Virus record (IMG/VR): IMGVR_UViG_3300012936_000069
Coordinates: 1-34,866 of that record
DNA from: a virus
Length of the DNA stretch: 34,866 bases
Reading direction: 5' to 3' (one strand)
Part shown: piece after piece, positions 1 through 10,300 of the stretch
Numbering within the stretch: position 1 is the stretch's first letter
How the letters are laid out: each line of letters starts with the position of its first letter
Program-made: the position numbers and the translations under genes
The notes under the pieces: model-generated
The model's database searches: none
The model's input: only the letters and a program-made list of their open reading frames with translations
Told to the model about the DNA's origin: nothing

Positions 1-657
1 GTTTGATCCTGAGTATCCTCCGAATCCTCCAGCATCACCCGTGGCTCCAGAACCACCTGTGCCTCCATCGGCTCCACCGCCTCCAGCACCACCGCCACCA
101 CCGTCTCCGGAGTGACCAGCACCGTTCTCTCCCAGTGTGCCTGGTGTGTTGCTAGTGGCATTGATACCATTGATTCCTAATCCGCCTCGTGACGAAGCAC
201 CTGTTCCACCGCCGCCACCGCCGCCACCTGCGATTGCTAGTTTAATATTGTCTGCTGACTCGCCGTCTTCGAATAATGTTACAGTGGTCGCTCCACCACC
301 TCCACCTCCAGAACCTGATGATCCGACGGGTCCTGAACTTCCTCCCTGACCGCCTGAATAACCTGTCAAACTTTTTCCGTTTCTGCCGCCATCTGCTTCC
401 CCACCGGAGTCTCCTGATTCTGCTCCGCCGCCGACTGCGACCGCAATTAATTTACTGCCTGCGTATGCTGAAATATCTAAATTATCTACCGTGACATAAT
501 GTCCCGCGGCACCGTCTGCTGTGCTTCCTTGGTCATCTAATCCACCTGGACCTCCACCACCGCCCCATAAGTGCATGGTCACAGTAGTCGCTCCTGCTGG
601 TAATTCTGCTATTTGAACTTGACCCGAATAGTCGAAAGTTTTAGTGATTAGAGGCAT
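1..657 (-). CDS. Glycine-rich tail-fibre/tip protein (partial, C-terminus outside window)
   Basis: I translated this frame by hand. It opens with ATG at 657 (MPLITKTFDYSGQVQIAELP) and stays open for 219 codons to the window edge, so the C-terminus is missing. A purine-rich Shine-Dalgarno (AAGGGAGG, minus strand, 67-74 bases into the 600s) lies about 10 bases before the start, inside the end of the preceding gene. After about 30 residues the protein becomes extremely rich in Gly with Ser, Ala and Asp, with runs of six or seven glycines alternating with short beta-like stretches such as TTVTLFEDGES and NIKLAIAGG. This layout is known from phage tail-tip adhesins in which polyglycine helices carry variable host-binding loops. 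Its place at the end of the fibre gene series fits a distal, host-contacting role. That role is inferred, and other Gly-rich virion proteins are possible. Confidence 0.7.
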   Translation of the reverse strand, partial: MPLITKTFDYSGQVQIAELPAGATTVTMHLWGGGGGPGGLDDQGSTADGAAGHYVTVDNLDISAYAGSKLIAVAVGGGAESGDSGGEADGGRNGKSLTGYSGGQGGSSGPVGSSGSGGGGGGATTVTLFEDGESADNIKLAIAGGGGGGGGTGASSRGGLGINGINATSNTPGTLGENGAGHSGDGGGGGAGGGGADGGTGGSGATGDAGGFGGYSGSN

Positions 658-661
658 AAGA

Positions 662-2077
662 TTAAGCCTCCCTTACGAACCAAAAATCTCCGTCAGCGCC
701 ATCACTGCCTGTAGGCTGGGAAGTAGAAACCGTTTTTGCCGATCCACCCCATTCATTGCTGAGAGTGGCAACCGCACCTATGGTTGGTACGTTTGTGTTT
801 GAAGTATCGGTGTACGTTATAGACCCAACGGCACCTAGTGTCATAGAAGTTGCTTTAACGTTTCCACCTGCTGTTGTTTTTAAAACTTTACCTTTGTTAG
901 CATCACCATCCTCTGTGGCATCTGCTAATCTTATAACCTGTGAGTATGATTGGTTCTGTCCTGCTGACCAGTGGTTCTCAGAAACATCATAGAACAGTCT
1001 AGCGTCATCTGTGTCACTGGTCTCCACAATCATACCTGAATCTGCTTCCGAATTTCCTGAATTCATTTTGATGAACGCATCATCGTAAGTCGACACATTC
1101 GAAACCGAACTGTTGTACTCGCCTGATATGTTCAAATTACCCGTGATTGTTACATCACCTGTGATTGCCATGGCACCTGTAGCACCTGTGATTGCTAGTC
1201 TGTCTGTTTGAGTACCACCTGTATTTGTTGTAATCTTGATATCTTTGTCTTGTGACGTTTGTGCAAGTGTCACATTATTAGCAGAAACTGTTATTGACAA
1301 GTCTTGTGCATCACCTACAACTAAACCGTTATCAGAATCAATTGTAATGCTACCTGTAGTAGTGTCTGCCGCATCTGCTCTTAGGAAATTTCCACCAGCA
1401 ATGACTGTCGCTGATGTGTTTGAAGTGCTTGATACATCCATAGCCGCTGACGATGTCGTTGTTCCGCTGAACACACTTCCCAACGTTGAATTAAGAGTTA
1501 TACCTGCTTTGATTTCTGCGAAGCCTGATTGTGCTACAGATGGTGTGAAATTTTCTTTGGATAGTATTGCTACCCTAGTGGATCCTGCATACATCGATGA
1601 TACAGTTTTGTTACCACCGGAACTCGCAAGTGTTTCTATTCTCCAACCCGATTCTGTTTGAGTAGCGGAAAATACTGGACCTACTAATTCCCAACCGCTG
1701 TTGATTTGATGGCTTTTTGTATCACCTGTGTATACAAAAACCTGATCGTCATCGGTGTCCAACCAAAAATCACCAACAGATGGTGATGTAGGAATGTCAG
1801 CACTGCCTTTTGCGCCGCCTGTTGGTTTAAAAGATGTACCATCATAAACTTTAATTTGATTTGTTGATGCATCAAACCATAACTCACCCTTTAATGGTTG
1901 AGTTGGTGCCGCTGTCGAGGCTGAATTTTCTAATAATTTTATAAGGTTTTCATTAAGTGGTTCACCAAAACCTGAATAACTTTTACCAAATAATGTTAAA
2001 CTTGTTGATGTGTCAATAGTACCGTCTGTGATTGTAGCAACTACTGAACCGTCTGTTTTGTTAATTGTGTACGCCAT
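662..2077 (-). CDS. Tail-fibre-like virion protein, paralogue of the upstream gene
   Basis: This 471-residue protein begins MAYTINKTDGSVVATITDGT. Its N-terminal ~120 residues parallel the gene at 2088-3596: the same MAYT-NKT opening, a FGKSYSGFGEPLNEN segment, PLKGELWFD, and a GDFWLDTDDDQVFVY segment. The rest is Ser/Thr/Gly/Ala-rich with short beta-repeats (GATGAMAITGDVTITGNLNI), typical of fibrous phage shaft proteins. The C-terminus repeats a GDFWFVREA motif. No enzymatic domain, signal peptide or membrane segment is visible. The shared N-terminus suggests that both paralogues attach to the same baseplate or fibre partner and differ in their distal parts. An overlapping late-promoter motif sits directly before the gene. 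Assignment as fibre is by composition and position, and the exact role is unknown. Confidence 0.65.
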   Translation of the reverse strand: MAYTINKTDGSVVATITDGTIDTSTSLTLFGKSYSGFGEPLNENLIKLLENSASTAAPTQPLKGELWFDASTNQIKVYDGTSFKPTGGAKGSADIPTSPSVGDFWLDTDDDQVFVYTGDTKSHQINSGWELVGPVFSATQTESGWRIETLASSGGNKTVSSMYAGSTRVAILSKENFTPSVAQSGFAEIKAGITLNSTLGSVFSGTTTSSAAMDVSSTSNTSATVIAGGNFLRADAADTTTGSITIDSDNGLVVGDAQDLSITVSANNVTLAQTSQDKDIKITTNTGGTQTDRLAITGATGAMAITGDVTITGNLNISGEYNSSVSNVSTYDDAFIKMNSGNSEADSGMIVETSDTDDARLFYDVSENHWSAGQNQSYSQVIRLADATEDGDANKGKVLKTTAGGNVKATSMTLGAVGSITYTDTSNTNVPTIGAVATLSNEWGGSAKTVSTSQPTGSDGADGDFWFVREA

Positions 2078-2084
2078 ATACCTG

Positions 2085-2092
2085 TATTTATA
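2085..2092 (-). promoter_or_regulatory. T4-type late promoter motif TATAAATA
   Basis: The minus strand reads TATAAATA, the consensus recognised by gp55-containing RNA polymerase in T4. It ends 8 bases before the ATG at 2077 and overlaps the stop codon of the preceding fibre gene. A start about 6-8 bases downstream would give an almost leaderless mRNA. Confidence 0.5.
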
Positions 2093-3596
2093 GTCTTCCT
2101 ACGCTTATTAAAATGACACTTTCTCCTCCGTCATCCTTGTTTTCCATTGCTTTTCCAACAATAGACCCCAAAACTGGAGTGTTGGCCTTCTTGGCATAGC
2201 CAGGCATCTCGCCGCTTGTAGTCAATAAGTCACCTTTTGCTACAATGCCATGCACTTTGCATTTCACTTTTCCAACCAATGCAACCGCTTGTCCCTCGGA
2301 CTCGTCGTTCATAAGGTATGCAGGATTTTCACTTATCACGCCTGCCACCCTAGGGTCATTTGATATTGTCGATTGTGTTATCTCTTTATCTCCGCCAAAC
2401 ACGACCACTGTTCCTACTTCATATTCCGAATCTGTTTCATATATCTCAGCCAAGTCAGCGTATTGTGCCGATGTTGCTTTGGCAAACACTGTGTTGTATT
2501 TCTTGCTTGATGTTCCTATGTCATAAGTTACATCTGCATCTGGTTCAATTTCCTGTGTTATAATTTTGTCACTTAGAGTCAAGGTGCCCATTGTGTTTGC
2601 ACCTGAACTTGTTACATTTCCTGTAACATTTCCTGTGACATTTCCTGTAATGTCACCTGTGAATGACGTTGCTGTCACGCCTCCTGCCACTTGCAATTTA
2701 TTGTTTGGCGAGGCTGTACCAATACCAACTCTTGCTTCAGACCCGTCAATGGTCATAACAGTGGTTGTTGATCCTGCATCGTTAACTTTGAATATTAAAT
2801 CAGTATCTTGGATTGTGTTTGTAAAGTTTACACCTGAGCCATCAACAGTAATTGTGAGGTCACTGTCTGCTCCTAAAACTATACCGCCATCATTGGCAAC
2901 AGTAATCACCCCTGAAGTTGTGTCATTAGCATTCGAACGGAAATAGTTTGACGCCTCTACGCCTCCCAACGCATCTGAGTCTGTTGATGTTCCGTTGTAC
3001 TTGTTATCTGTGATTGCTGTAGACAACGTGACTCCAACTTTAATTGTAGCAAATCCAGATATGGCAACCTTTGGAGTAAACGCCGCATCTGATATTATTG
3101 CAATTAAATTTCCGTCATTGAACCATTTTGTTATGTTTTGTGTTGTATCTGTGGAATCTAAAATAGAGTCATAAGTGAAACCGTTAGTAGTACCAGTGGA
3201 ACTAGGTGGACCAACTAACACTGATGCACTTCCGTTATAAAGATATAACTGTTGTGTATCAGAATCGATCCACAAGTCACCCTGAGCCAATCCTGTTGGT
3301 GCAACTGATTGATACGGTGCACTTCCGCCTGAGGCCTGCCAGGCACCACCGTTGTACACTTTTAATTTTGATACGCTTGAATCCCACCATAATTGACCTT
3401 TTATGGGTCTGCTTGGTGCACTACTGTTTGAAAAATTTTCTAACAGATGTAAAAAGTTTTCAGCAACAACTTCACCATATCCTGCGTAGCCTTTTCCAAT
3501 AAACCTAAGATCGGTTTGATTGTTAAGGATTTGATCCTGTACCGTGTATTGGTTTGGTGATTCTGAACTATTTGTTTTGTTTACTGTGTACGCCAT
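2088..3596 (-). CDS. Tail-fibre-like protein with conserved C-terminal domain
   Basis: This is a 502-residue protein. The N-terminus (MAYTVNKTNSSESPNQYTVQ, then FIGKGYAGYGEVVAENFLHL and IKGQLWWDSSVSKLKVYNGG) matches its downstream paralogue. The middle has shaft-like beta-repeats including GDITGNVTGNVTGNVT, then a segment ending in VTYDIGTSSKKYNTVFAKAT, common in phage fibres just before a terminal domain. The last ~125 residues (from YADLAEIYETDSEYEVGTVV to ESVILISVGRL) form a compact domain. I recall this domain from many marine T4-like fibre proteins, and it resembles the fold-and-trim (peptidase G2-like) tips, although I cannot confirm cleavage residues. It probably acts as a distal or trimerisation domain. 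Three bases separate it from the preceding gene. Confidence is high for a virion fibre-type protein and low for which fibre it is. Confidence 0.7.
   Translation of the reverse strand: MAYTVNKTNSSESPNQYTVQDQILNNQTDLRFIGKGYAGYGEVVAENFLHLLENFSNSSAPSRPIKGQLWWDSSVSKLKVYNGGAWQASGGSAPYQSVAPTGLAQGDLWIDSDTQQLYLYNGSASVLVGPPSSTGTTNGFTYDSILDSTDTTQNITKWFNDGNLIAIISDAAFTPKVAISGFATIKVGVTLSTAITDNKYNGTSTDSDALGGVEASNYFRSNANDTTSGVITVANDGGIVLGADSDLTITVDGSGVNFTNTIQDTDLIFKVNDAGSTTTVMTIDGSEARVGIGTASPNNKLQVAGGVTATSFTGDITGNVTGNVTGNVTSSGANTMGTLTLSDKIITQEIEPDADVTYDIGTSSKKYNTVFAKATSAQYADLAEIYETDSEYEVGTVVVFGGDKEITQSTISNDPRVAGVISENPAYLMNDESEGQAVALVGKVKCKVHGIVAKGDLLTTSGEMPGYAKKANTPVLGSIVGKAMENKDDGGESVILISVGRL
2614..2649 (-). 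repeat. Three 12-bp tandem repeats encoding VTGN-type shaft repeats
   Basis: Three consecutive near-identical 12-bp units (plus strand ACATTTCCTGTA, ACATTTCCTGTG, ACATTTCCTGTA) encode the repeated GNVT of the fibre shaft. The near-identity at DNA level suggests recent slippage duplication. Confidence 0.7.
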
Positions 3597-3599
3597 TTA

Positions 3600-4325
3600 T
3601 TAATATCCAGTGTTACTTCCTGAAGTAGTTCCGCTTATTGTATTAGAAGTAGATAATGCTGTTGAACTTGTTTCAGTGAATGTTGTCAAACTTTGTATTC
3701 TTAATGTGTAATCAATTTGTATCAATCTGTTCAAAGATTTTTGTACTGGGTGGAATATCACGTGTGTTAACAGTTTATTTGTTGCACCGTTTTCCGTTCC
3801 TTCCCAACTTTTCAATCCAAGTTCGTCGAATACAAAATCTCCATTGAAATTCGTTGTGTTGTCGAAAGCAGATTGTCCCGTCGGCTCTCCATAATCCAAA
3901 GTGCAAGTGCAAACTATGTCAGTATACTTGTTTCCTGCTGTGTGTCGCACTTCCATTTTATTTCTAGTAGTATCTTTGTTAGTTGATGAATTATCATCAA
4001 TAACTTTATAATAAGTTTGGTTGTAAAGTGTGGCATTAGAACCTGTAGAGTTGGGAGTAAGATATGTAATAACTCCTGTTGGATCTACGCTTGTTCCGCC
4101 ATTACCAAATGCCATTTCATGAACAAATCCTGTGCTTTTGTTCGCTAACGAATTAGCAAGTGCCTGAGACATGTTTTCGTAATGGATAGCATTTCTTTTA
4201 TCAACGATAACCTCTCCAGACTCAGGATCAAATATCTTAATGTGTCCTTCAATCATCACACCGCTTTGATCTTGTGGTTTTTTGTTCTCTTCTTTGGATT
4301 CTGTTTGTTTGTCATTCTGTGTCAT
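3600..4325 (-). CDS. Virion structural protein between giant wedge protein and fibres
   Basis: This 241-residue protein follows the giant gene with nine bases between the stop codon's outer edge and its own ATG. The N-terminal ~20 residues are charged and probably flexible (rich in K, E, Q, D). A conserved-looking core begins GHIKIFDPESGEVIVDKRNA and continues with HEMAFGNGGTSVDPTGVITY. I recall similar openings in structural proteins of marine T4-like phages. Further on come FDELGLKSWEG and a LIQIDYTLRI strand, and then a Ser/Thr/Gly tail ending SGSNTGY. No enzyme motif is seen. The position suggests a connector between baseplate and fibres. T4 gp8 would be expected near here, but I see no clear resemblance to it. 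An AATAAATA late motif lies just before the start. Confidence 0.6.
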   Translation of the reverse strand: MTQNDKQTESKEENKKPQDQSGVMIEGHIKIFDPESGEVIVDKRNAIHYENMSQALANSLANKSTGFVHEMAFGNGGTSVDPTGVITYLTPNSTGSNATLYNQTYYKVIDDNSSTNKDTTRNKMEVRHTAGNKYTDIVCTCTLDYGEPTGQSAFDNTTNFNGDFVFDELGLKSWEGTENGATNKLLTHVIFHPVQKSLNRLIQIDYTLRIQSLTTFTETSSTALSTSNTISGTTSGSNTGY

Positions 4326-4331
4326 CTAGTG

Positions 4332-4339
4332 TATTTATT
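4332..4339 (-). promoter_or_regulatory. Late promoter-like motif AATAAATA
   Basis: The minus strand reads AATAAATA, one base from the T4 late consensus. It ends 6 bases before the ATG of the 241-residue structural gene and overlaps the stop codon of the giant gene. This is the same arrangement as at 2085-2092. Confidence 0.4.
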
Positions 4340-7300
4340 CAGGTGCATTTGTTGGCTCTTGTGCTATGAATTTAGCCTGTTGAGTCGTACTACCCTGTAA
4401 TCCTTTACCATCAGCAGGATTACCGTCGGCCGCCGTGTACCATACCTGTCCTCTCTTATGTAATATTTTTATCTGTGTGCCTGAAGCAGGTGCTGTTGTA
4501 TGTAAAGTAACAGCGGTTGTACTTCCGTCCACAGAGTAATTTAAAGTTGATCCATCCTCGCTAGTAAGCAACAATCGTTGGCCACCAATGAATATGTCTA
4601 ACTCACTAGCGGAGGCTGGTGTTTGTGATAGAGCAAACGACAATGTACTACCATCACCTGTGAAAGTGTTGGTGTACACAGTGTCCGCATAAGGAATGGT
4701 TTGAGTACCAGACGCATCTACCACTTCAACGCCTGATCCATGTTCCTTAATTCCTGTACCTAAAGTACCTCTTCTCAGTTGTCCTAATGTAGTTCCTGAT
4801 TTAGTGAAGTACTCTATTCTTTCTTTGTCTACGAAAATAACACCCGGCTGATTGTTACTGATGTCGGGTGTAGGTAAAACTGAACCATCTTCAACTTCTA
4901 TAGTTTTTGCATCTTTAAAAACAACTTCTGCAATTTTAGTTGTAGATGATTTTGAAATTCTTTTGTAAAAAGTTCTGTTTAACATGTCTTTGAATATTCT
5001 GAATCCTGTGGCGCCTACAGCAGATTCCATTGCAAAGTACATCACGTCCAACCTGTCAGAGAATGTGATAGTCTTGCCATAGACTGTAATCTTAGATCCA
5101 TTCAAAGTGTAGTCTACGTTCTGTACCAATTGGTGTCCATTGTACCAAACAAAAGTGTAATCCGAATTCAATGGCGCAAACCTCAGATAGAATTCGCCAC
5201 TAGGTACTCCTTCAAGCACTTCTCTTCTTTGTTTCATGCCTAATGCGTTGTTGAATGTAGTAACTGTCATAACGTCATTGGCAGTAAGGCTGTATCCGGA
5301 TGAAGCAATAGCAGAAGGATCTATTATGATATCGTTGCCACTGTTGTAATAATGATTGTCTACCAATGTGGATATGGCAATCACATCTGTTGATGTAGGA
5401 ACAGCACCTGGAACAAAGTTTATGTTTTGATTTCCTGTGTCCACCGTGTAATGAGTGCTTAAATCTTTCTTCGTACCATTTACATAAACCTCTACTTGAT
5501 TTGCATTTGTTATAGTTTTGCTTGGATCGACTGTTGAATCTTCACCTAATCCCGACACAACACCATATGTGTACGTGCTTCCATCACCTACATAGTAGGT
5601 ATTATCTGGACCTCTCAACACTCTACCATTTACTTCTATAATTGTCAAACCGGAATATGGACCTATGGCTCCCGGAGGATAAGTCAAAGTGTATCTATTA
5701 GTTGATCCGTCATAAGTTATTGCTTGACTTCTAATACTTGCGTAACTTCTAGTAGTAGTTGTTGATTTGTTAAATCCTGCTATTTGAATCAGGGCATCCG
5801 CCGCCGGAGCAGAATCAAATGTCACTGTGATGGTGTTTGCAGTTGTTGTTGTTGAGTATGCCGAAGTAGGCACTCCATTGATTGTGATATAAATTTCCGA
5901 AGATGTTGAATCCAAGTTAAATTCACCTCTGGTTGATGTTGTAAATGTAACTGTGCTTCCATCACCTGTGTACTGATCTAGCACTCTGTAATTTTCTCCA
6001 GAAATTGCAAAAACCTTTGTAGATATAACTGTGGCGTTTGCTGGCGCTGTGCCAAAGGTTATAGTTTTATTTGGTACGTCAATTGTGTAATCAGTAGAAA
6101 GTTTTTTCACCGCTCCGTCTACGGATACTGTGACTGATCCCAACGTTCCAGGATAATCTCCTATTGAAAACACTCTAGTTGAACCATTTCCTCTGTAATT
6201 TTTCTCACTTACAAAAGGAACTCCTGATTCTGGTGACGTGTAAACTTTAATATCAACAGTGTCAAACATCTGTCCCGGCACCGCTTCCTCGGGTGCATAA
6301 CTGGTATCTGGATTAACAAAATCATCACCTTCTAAGATAATGTCACTTGGTGCTATACCTAAAGCAGATCCAAACAACCCGCCCTTGATTATCGAATCAA
6401 TTGTTCTATCATCTGTTGGTGTTCCTACGCCGTCGCTGTCAAAAGGAATAAACTCTACCAAGGCATTTGTGTTTGGTGTTTCACTTAAAGTAACGCTCGT
6501 AGTAGATCCATCGCCACGGAATACGTCGTCTAGTTTTCTTCTTGAACTATCATCCTCTGTGATGTATACTTGATATACTTTTGTTGATGCTGGTGCTGTG
6601 CTAAAAGTATAAGTGGCTGTAGAGCCATCTGCAACAAATTTTATAATGTCTGACTCGCCATAGTTGTCCCATGGAAAATCGTACCAACCTGATCTGTCCC
6701 ATCCTTGGCTCTGGTTGAACAACAATCCAGTCACCATTGTTCCACCGTAATCTACGCCTTTCATAAGTTGTGACAATTCGTTGCCTGGCATTCCAGACAT
6801 AGGCGTATAGAATCCTTTTGTCCTGTCTGCCGCTGTCAAACCTGTCTCATCACCTATCATCCTGTGTAGGTCATCTATGTTGTCGTCAAATTTGCTTGTA
6901 GACGTAAACGCACTAGTCGCCTTGTATAATTGATTTTTGTGTCTTATCAACTGTCCATACACATAAGAAGTAGATGCTTCCCAATCAACGACCGAACTTG
7001 TAGATTTTATTCTGTCAAATTTTATTGTAGTGTCTATGTCTCTAACTAAATCATTATTCAAGTTAGCATATGCTTTGGCCACATTAGAAGGATTGGCTCC
7101 TGTATCTGTGCCGCCTGTGATTATTACTGTCGGCGTTGTTGTGTAATTTGCGCCAACACCTGTTACGGTGATTGAAGTCACTTCACCACCAACAACATTT
7201 GCCTTGGCAGTCGCCGCTGTTGTGGCAGGTGTTTCGTACATCTTGTACGCTGTAGATCTTGTGTTCTGTGCGTGGAAACTTGTCGCAGTAGGCATGTAGA

Positions 7301-10300
7301 ATGTGTCAGATAATCCATCAAATGTGTGTGTATGCACTGTGCCTGTGCCGCCGTTTTGCGAATCCCAAACTTTTGCTCTAGTTTCGTCTGTGAATAAAGG
7401 ATAAAAGTATCCGTATTGTCCTGATGTATTTCCTGATGCACTCAAACCTAAAATCTGGAATGGACCTGTTGATGTAACGGTTCCTCCAACGATAGTGACT
7501 GTTGGAACTTTTGTGTAACCTGAACCTCCATCTACCACTGTGATCGACTCTACGTGTTTTTTATGATGATCATTCCACATCTGCCATGGATATTCATCTA
7601 GTTTTGCCGAATCTCTAGCAACATTTAATGATCTAATTTTGCCTTCGTCTGCATCATAGAATGGCGGATTGTCAAAATCTGAAAATATTCCATCTGCTTT
7701 TTCGGTGCCTGTGTATCCTAATTTGTATTCTCTAACTTTAGTGTGGAACGGTTTTACCTCATTTATGTAATCTTCTATCCAATCATCGGTTCCAGCACTG
7801 TAAGTTTTTCTTTGGTCTAACTCTCTGACAGAACTTTTTATGTTTATAAAACTTGTTTTAAACAACCAATCTACATAAGTCTGTTCTGCTAATACTTTCC
7901 TTATACCAACAAAAAACATGTTGTTGTATTCTACTGCCCTTTCATTGATCATTATGTCATCTCTTAAAGCGGTTAAAACTTTTCTAGTTTCAATACTAGG
8001 CGTTTGATCAAAGAAATTATCGTCAAAGTTGTCTTGTCCTGCATATCCTGTGGCGTCTATAGAATAATCATAAAGTTTTTCAGACAACTTGATAGTGCCG
8101 TTCTCTGTCCCTACGTTATCATAACCGGATGATGTTTTCATGAAAATTTTCCAGCCGCCAGTGTCTGCCGAAGTTACTTTGACATGCTTACCTAAATCCA
8201 AGTCTAAGGAATCTAATTCATATTCAAATTGCACTTGTTTGTCAATTTTAGTTGTTGGACCATGCTCCATGTCTCCGTCAGTTTTATACCAGTCTATGTA
8301 ATTCCAATATTTTGAAGTGTTGTATGTTTGAATTTTAGTTCTTGACCATTCGCCTGAATGATCCCATGTGTATATCGCCCAAAATCCATTTGCTGTTTCG
8401 TCTGCTTTGACCAAATAATTTATAGAGCCTGATATGTCGCTTGTATTAATGTATGTTAAATCTGCATAAGTTTCAACCGATGCGTCCCATTCTCCACTTT
8501 GTTCAGTTGGTTCAGGATCTTTGGCATCCAAATTGGATAGATTGATTGTGCCTGCAAGTTGTGTTTTTAATAATACAGAATTAGCGTATTGTATTACTTC
8601 TTTCAAGGCCGCAAACCTATCCGCGTACCAACTCTGCCTAGGACGTGTTCTATTTCCATATCGTTCATACACAGGAAGATCTAGATCAGGCACTGTATCG
8701 CCCTCGGAATTTTGTCCGATCAAACTATCCCACCATTTCTTCTCTATGACTGTGCCTGGCCTAAACGATGGATCAGACTCCCTGACCAATTTCCAAATTG
8801 AGTGGGTACCGATGTCGTCAGTATTGGTCTTGGTGTCAAAATTTAATACTATTCTGTCTCTGTTAAGTCTTGATACATTCCAGAGTAAAAGTTTGTTGGC
8901 GTCGGACACCGCATAAAATTTAAATCCTAATCCTTTTGGATTTTCGATAACGTTTTTCACAAAAGAAGTAGAATTTTTCCTTTGCACGACACTGTTTGTT
9001 GGAATATCAACTCTATTTTTTACCCAATAATAATAAACAGGAACAAATGCATCCAGTTCCGAATTATATTTTTGCCTCACAGAGTAACTGTTGTCTGTGA
9101 CATCTAACGGTGTTCCTTGCAAGCCTGTGAACCTTTGATTACTTGCATCTGTGTTCGCAAGTGTGTTGTATTCGCTTGGCAGTAAAGGTGATTCTATCCA
9201 TTCATAAATGTCAATGCTGGATCCCGGAAAAATTTTTCCCCAGTTATTAATTTTGTATTCTTGTGTGCCTTGTGAATACCATAACCATTTTACTTTTGAA
9301 AGATCCCACCATACTTCTCCCACATGATTTTCCAACCAAGCATTTTTTTCATCTGCTTTTGTGCCTGCGTTATACACGGCAGGATCCCATGGTGTCTTAA
9401 TGTTGATTTCTCTATCTGCTATTCCTAAAATTCTTCCCTGTATTGGATCATACAAGTCATACCAATCTCTGATTTGGTTGTTTCCTGAATCATAATCAAA
9501 TACTTGTCCCATTTTGTCAATATCAACAAAATGTGTTTCTTGTGATATACGTTTCCATGCATACTCGTCAGAGACAGTAGAATCAAATAAAGTGATCGAT
9601 CCGTCATTTGATACATCATCATGTCCTTCGTCCGCTGGTGCACCTACTATCACAGTGTTATCAGTAACAAATACACCTTTTCCAAAATTATCACCACCCG
9701 ATACACTGTCTGTCACAAGCAAATCGTCCACCACAAATTTTGTATTGTATTTGGTTGCTGTATAACAACCTCCAGAGCCTACGTTGATGTCAACGAATCT
9801 CGTGTCTTGGAGATCAAATGTTGTATCTCCTGAGTCTATTTTTGTTTCTCTATAGGTGCTAAACATCTCAGCACCCACAACCAATCTGTTTCCTGCGTTG
9901 TTTATATGTACCGACGATCCAAATTGCATATTTGTAGCAGTGTCTGGTGCCTTCAATGTATGATCAAGCGTGTATAATAAAGTAGAATCGTTGTTGGCAT
10001 CCCATTTGTATACAAAAACTGCCCCGCCGTCTGTTTGTGAACTGTCGTCATGACCTGGAGCACCTACCACGAGCGTGGTACCGTCTTTTGTCATTGTGAT
10101 CGAATCACCAAATCTTGTGTTTAAACTTGATCCGTCTGTTGATACACCTGTCAAAGTTTGCACTAAACTGAAAGAATGTTGCACACTGTCGTCGTTTGAC
10201 TGTGAAGTTCTAACAAAAATTTCTACTTTACCTGCATTACCTGGCGCCAGTGAACTAATTGCTAAAATGTTTCCGTCGTCACTACATTCAACTTGGTGTC

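Noticed and set aside
137-494. Plus-strand proline-rich frames
   Set aside because: They are the antisense of the glycine-rich minus-strand protein: Gly codons read backwards give Pro.
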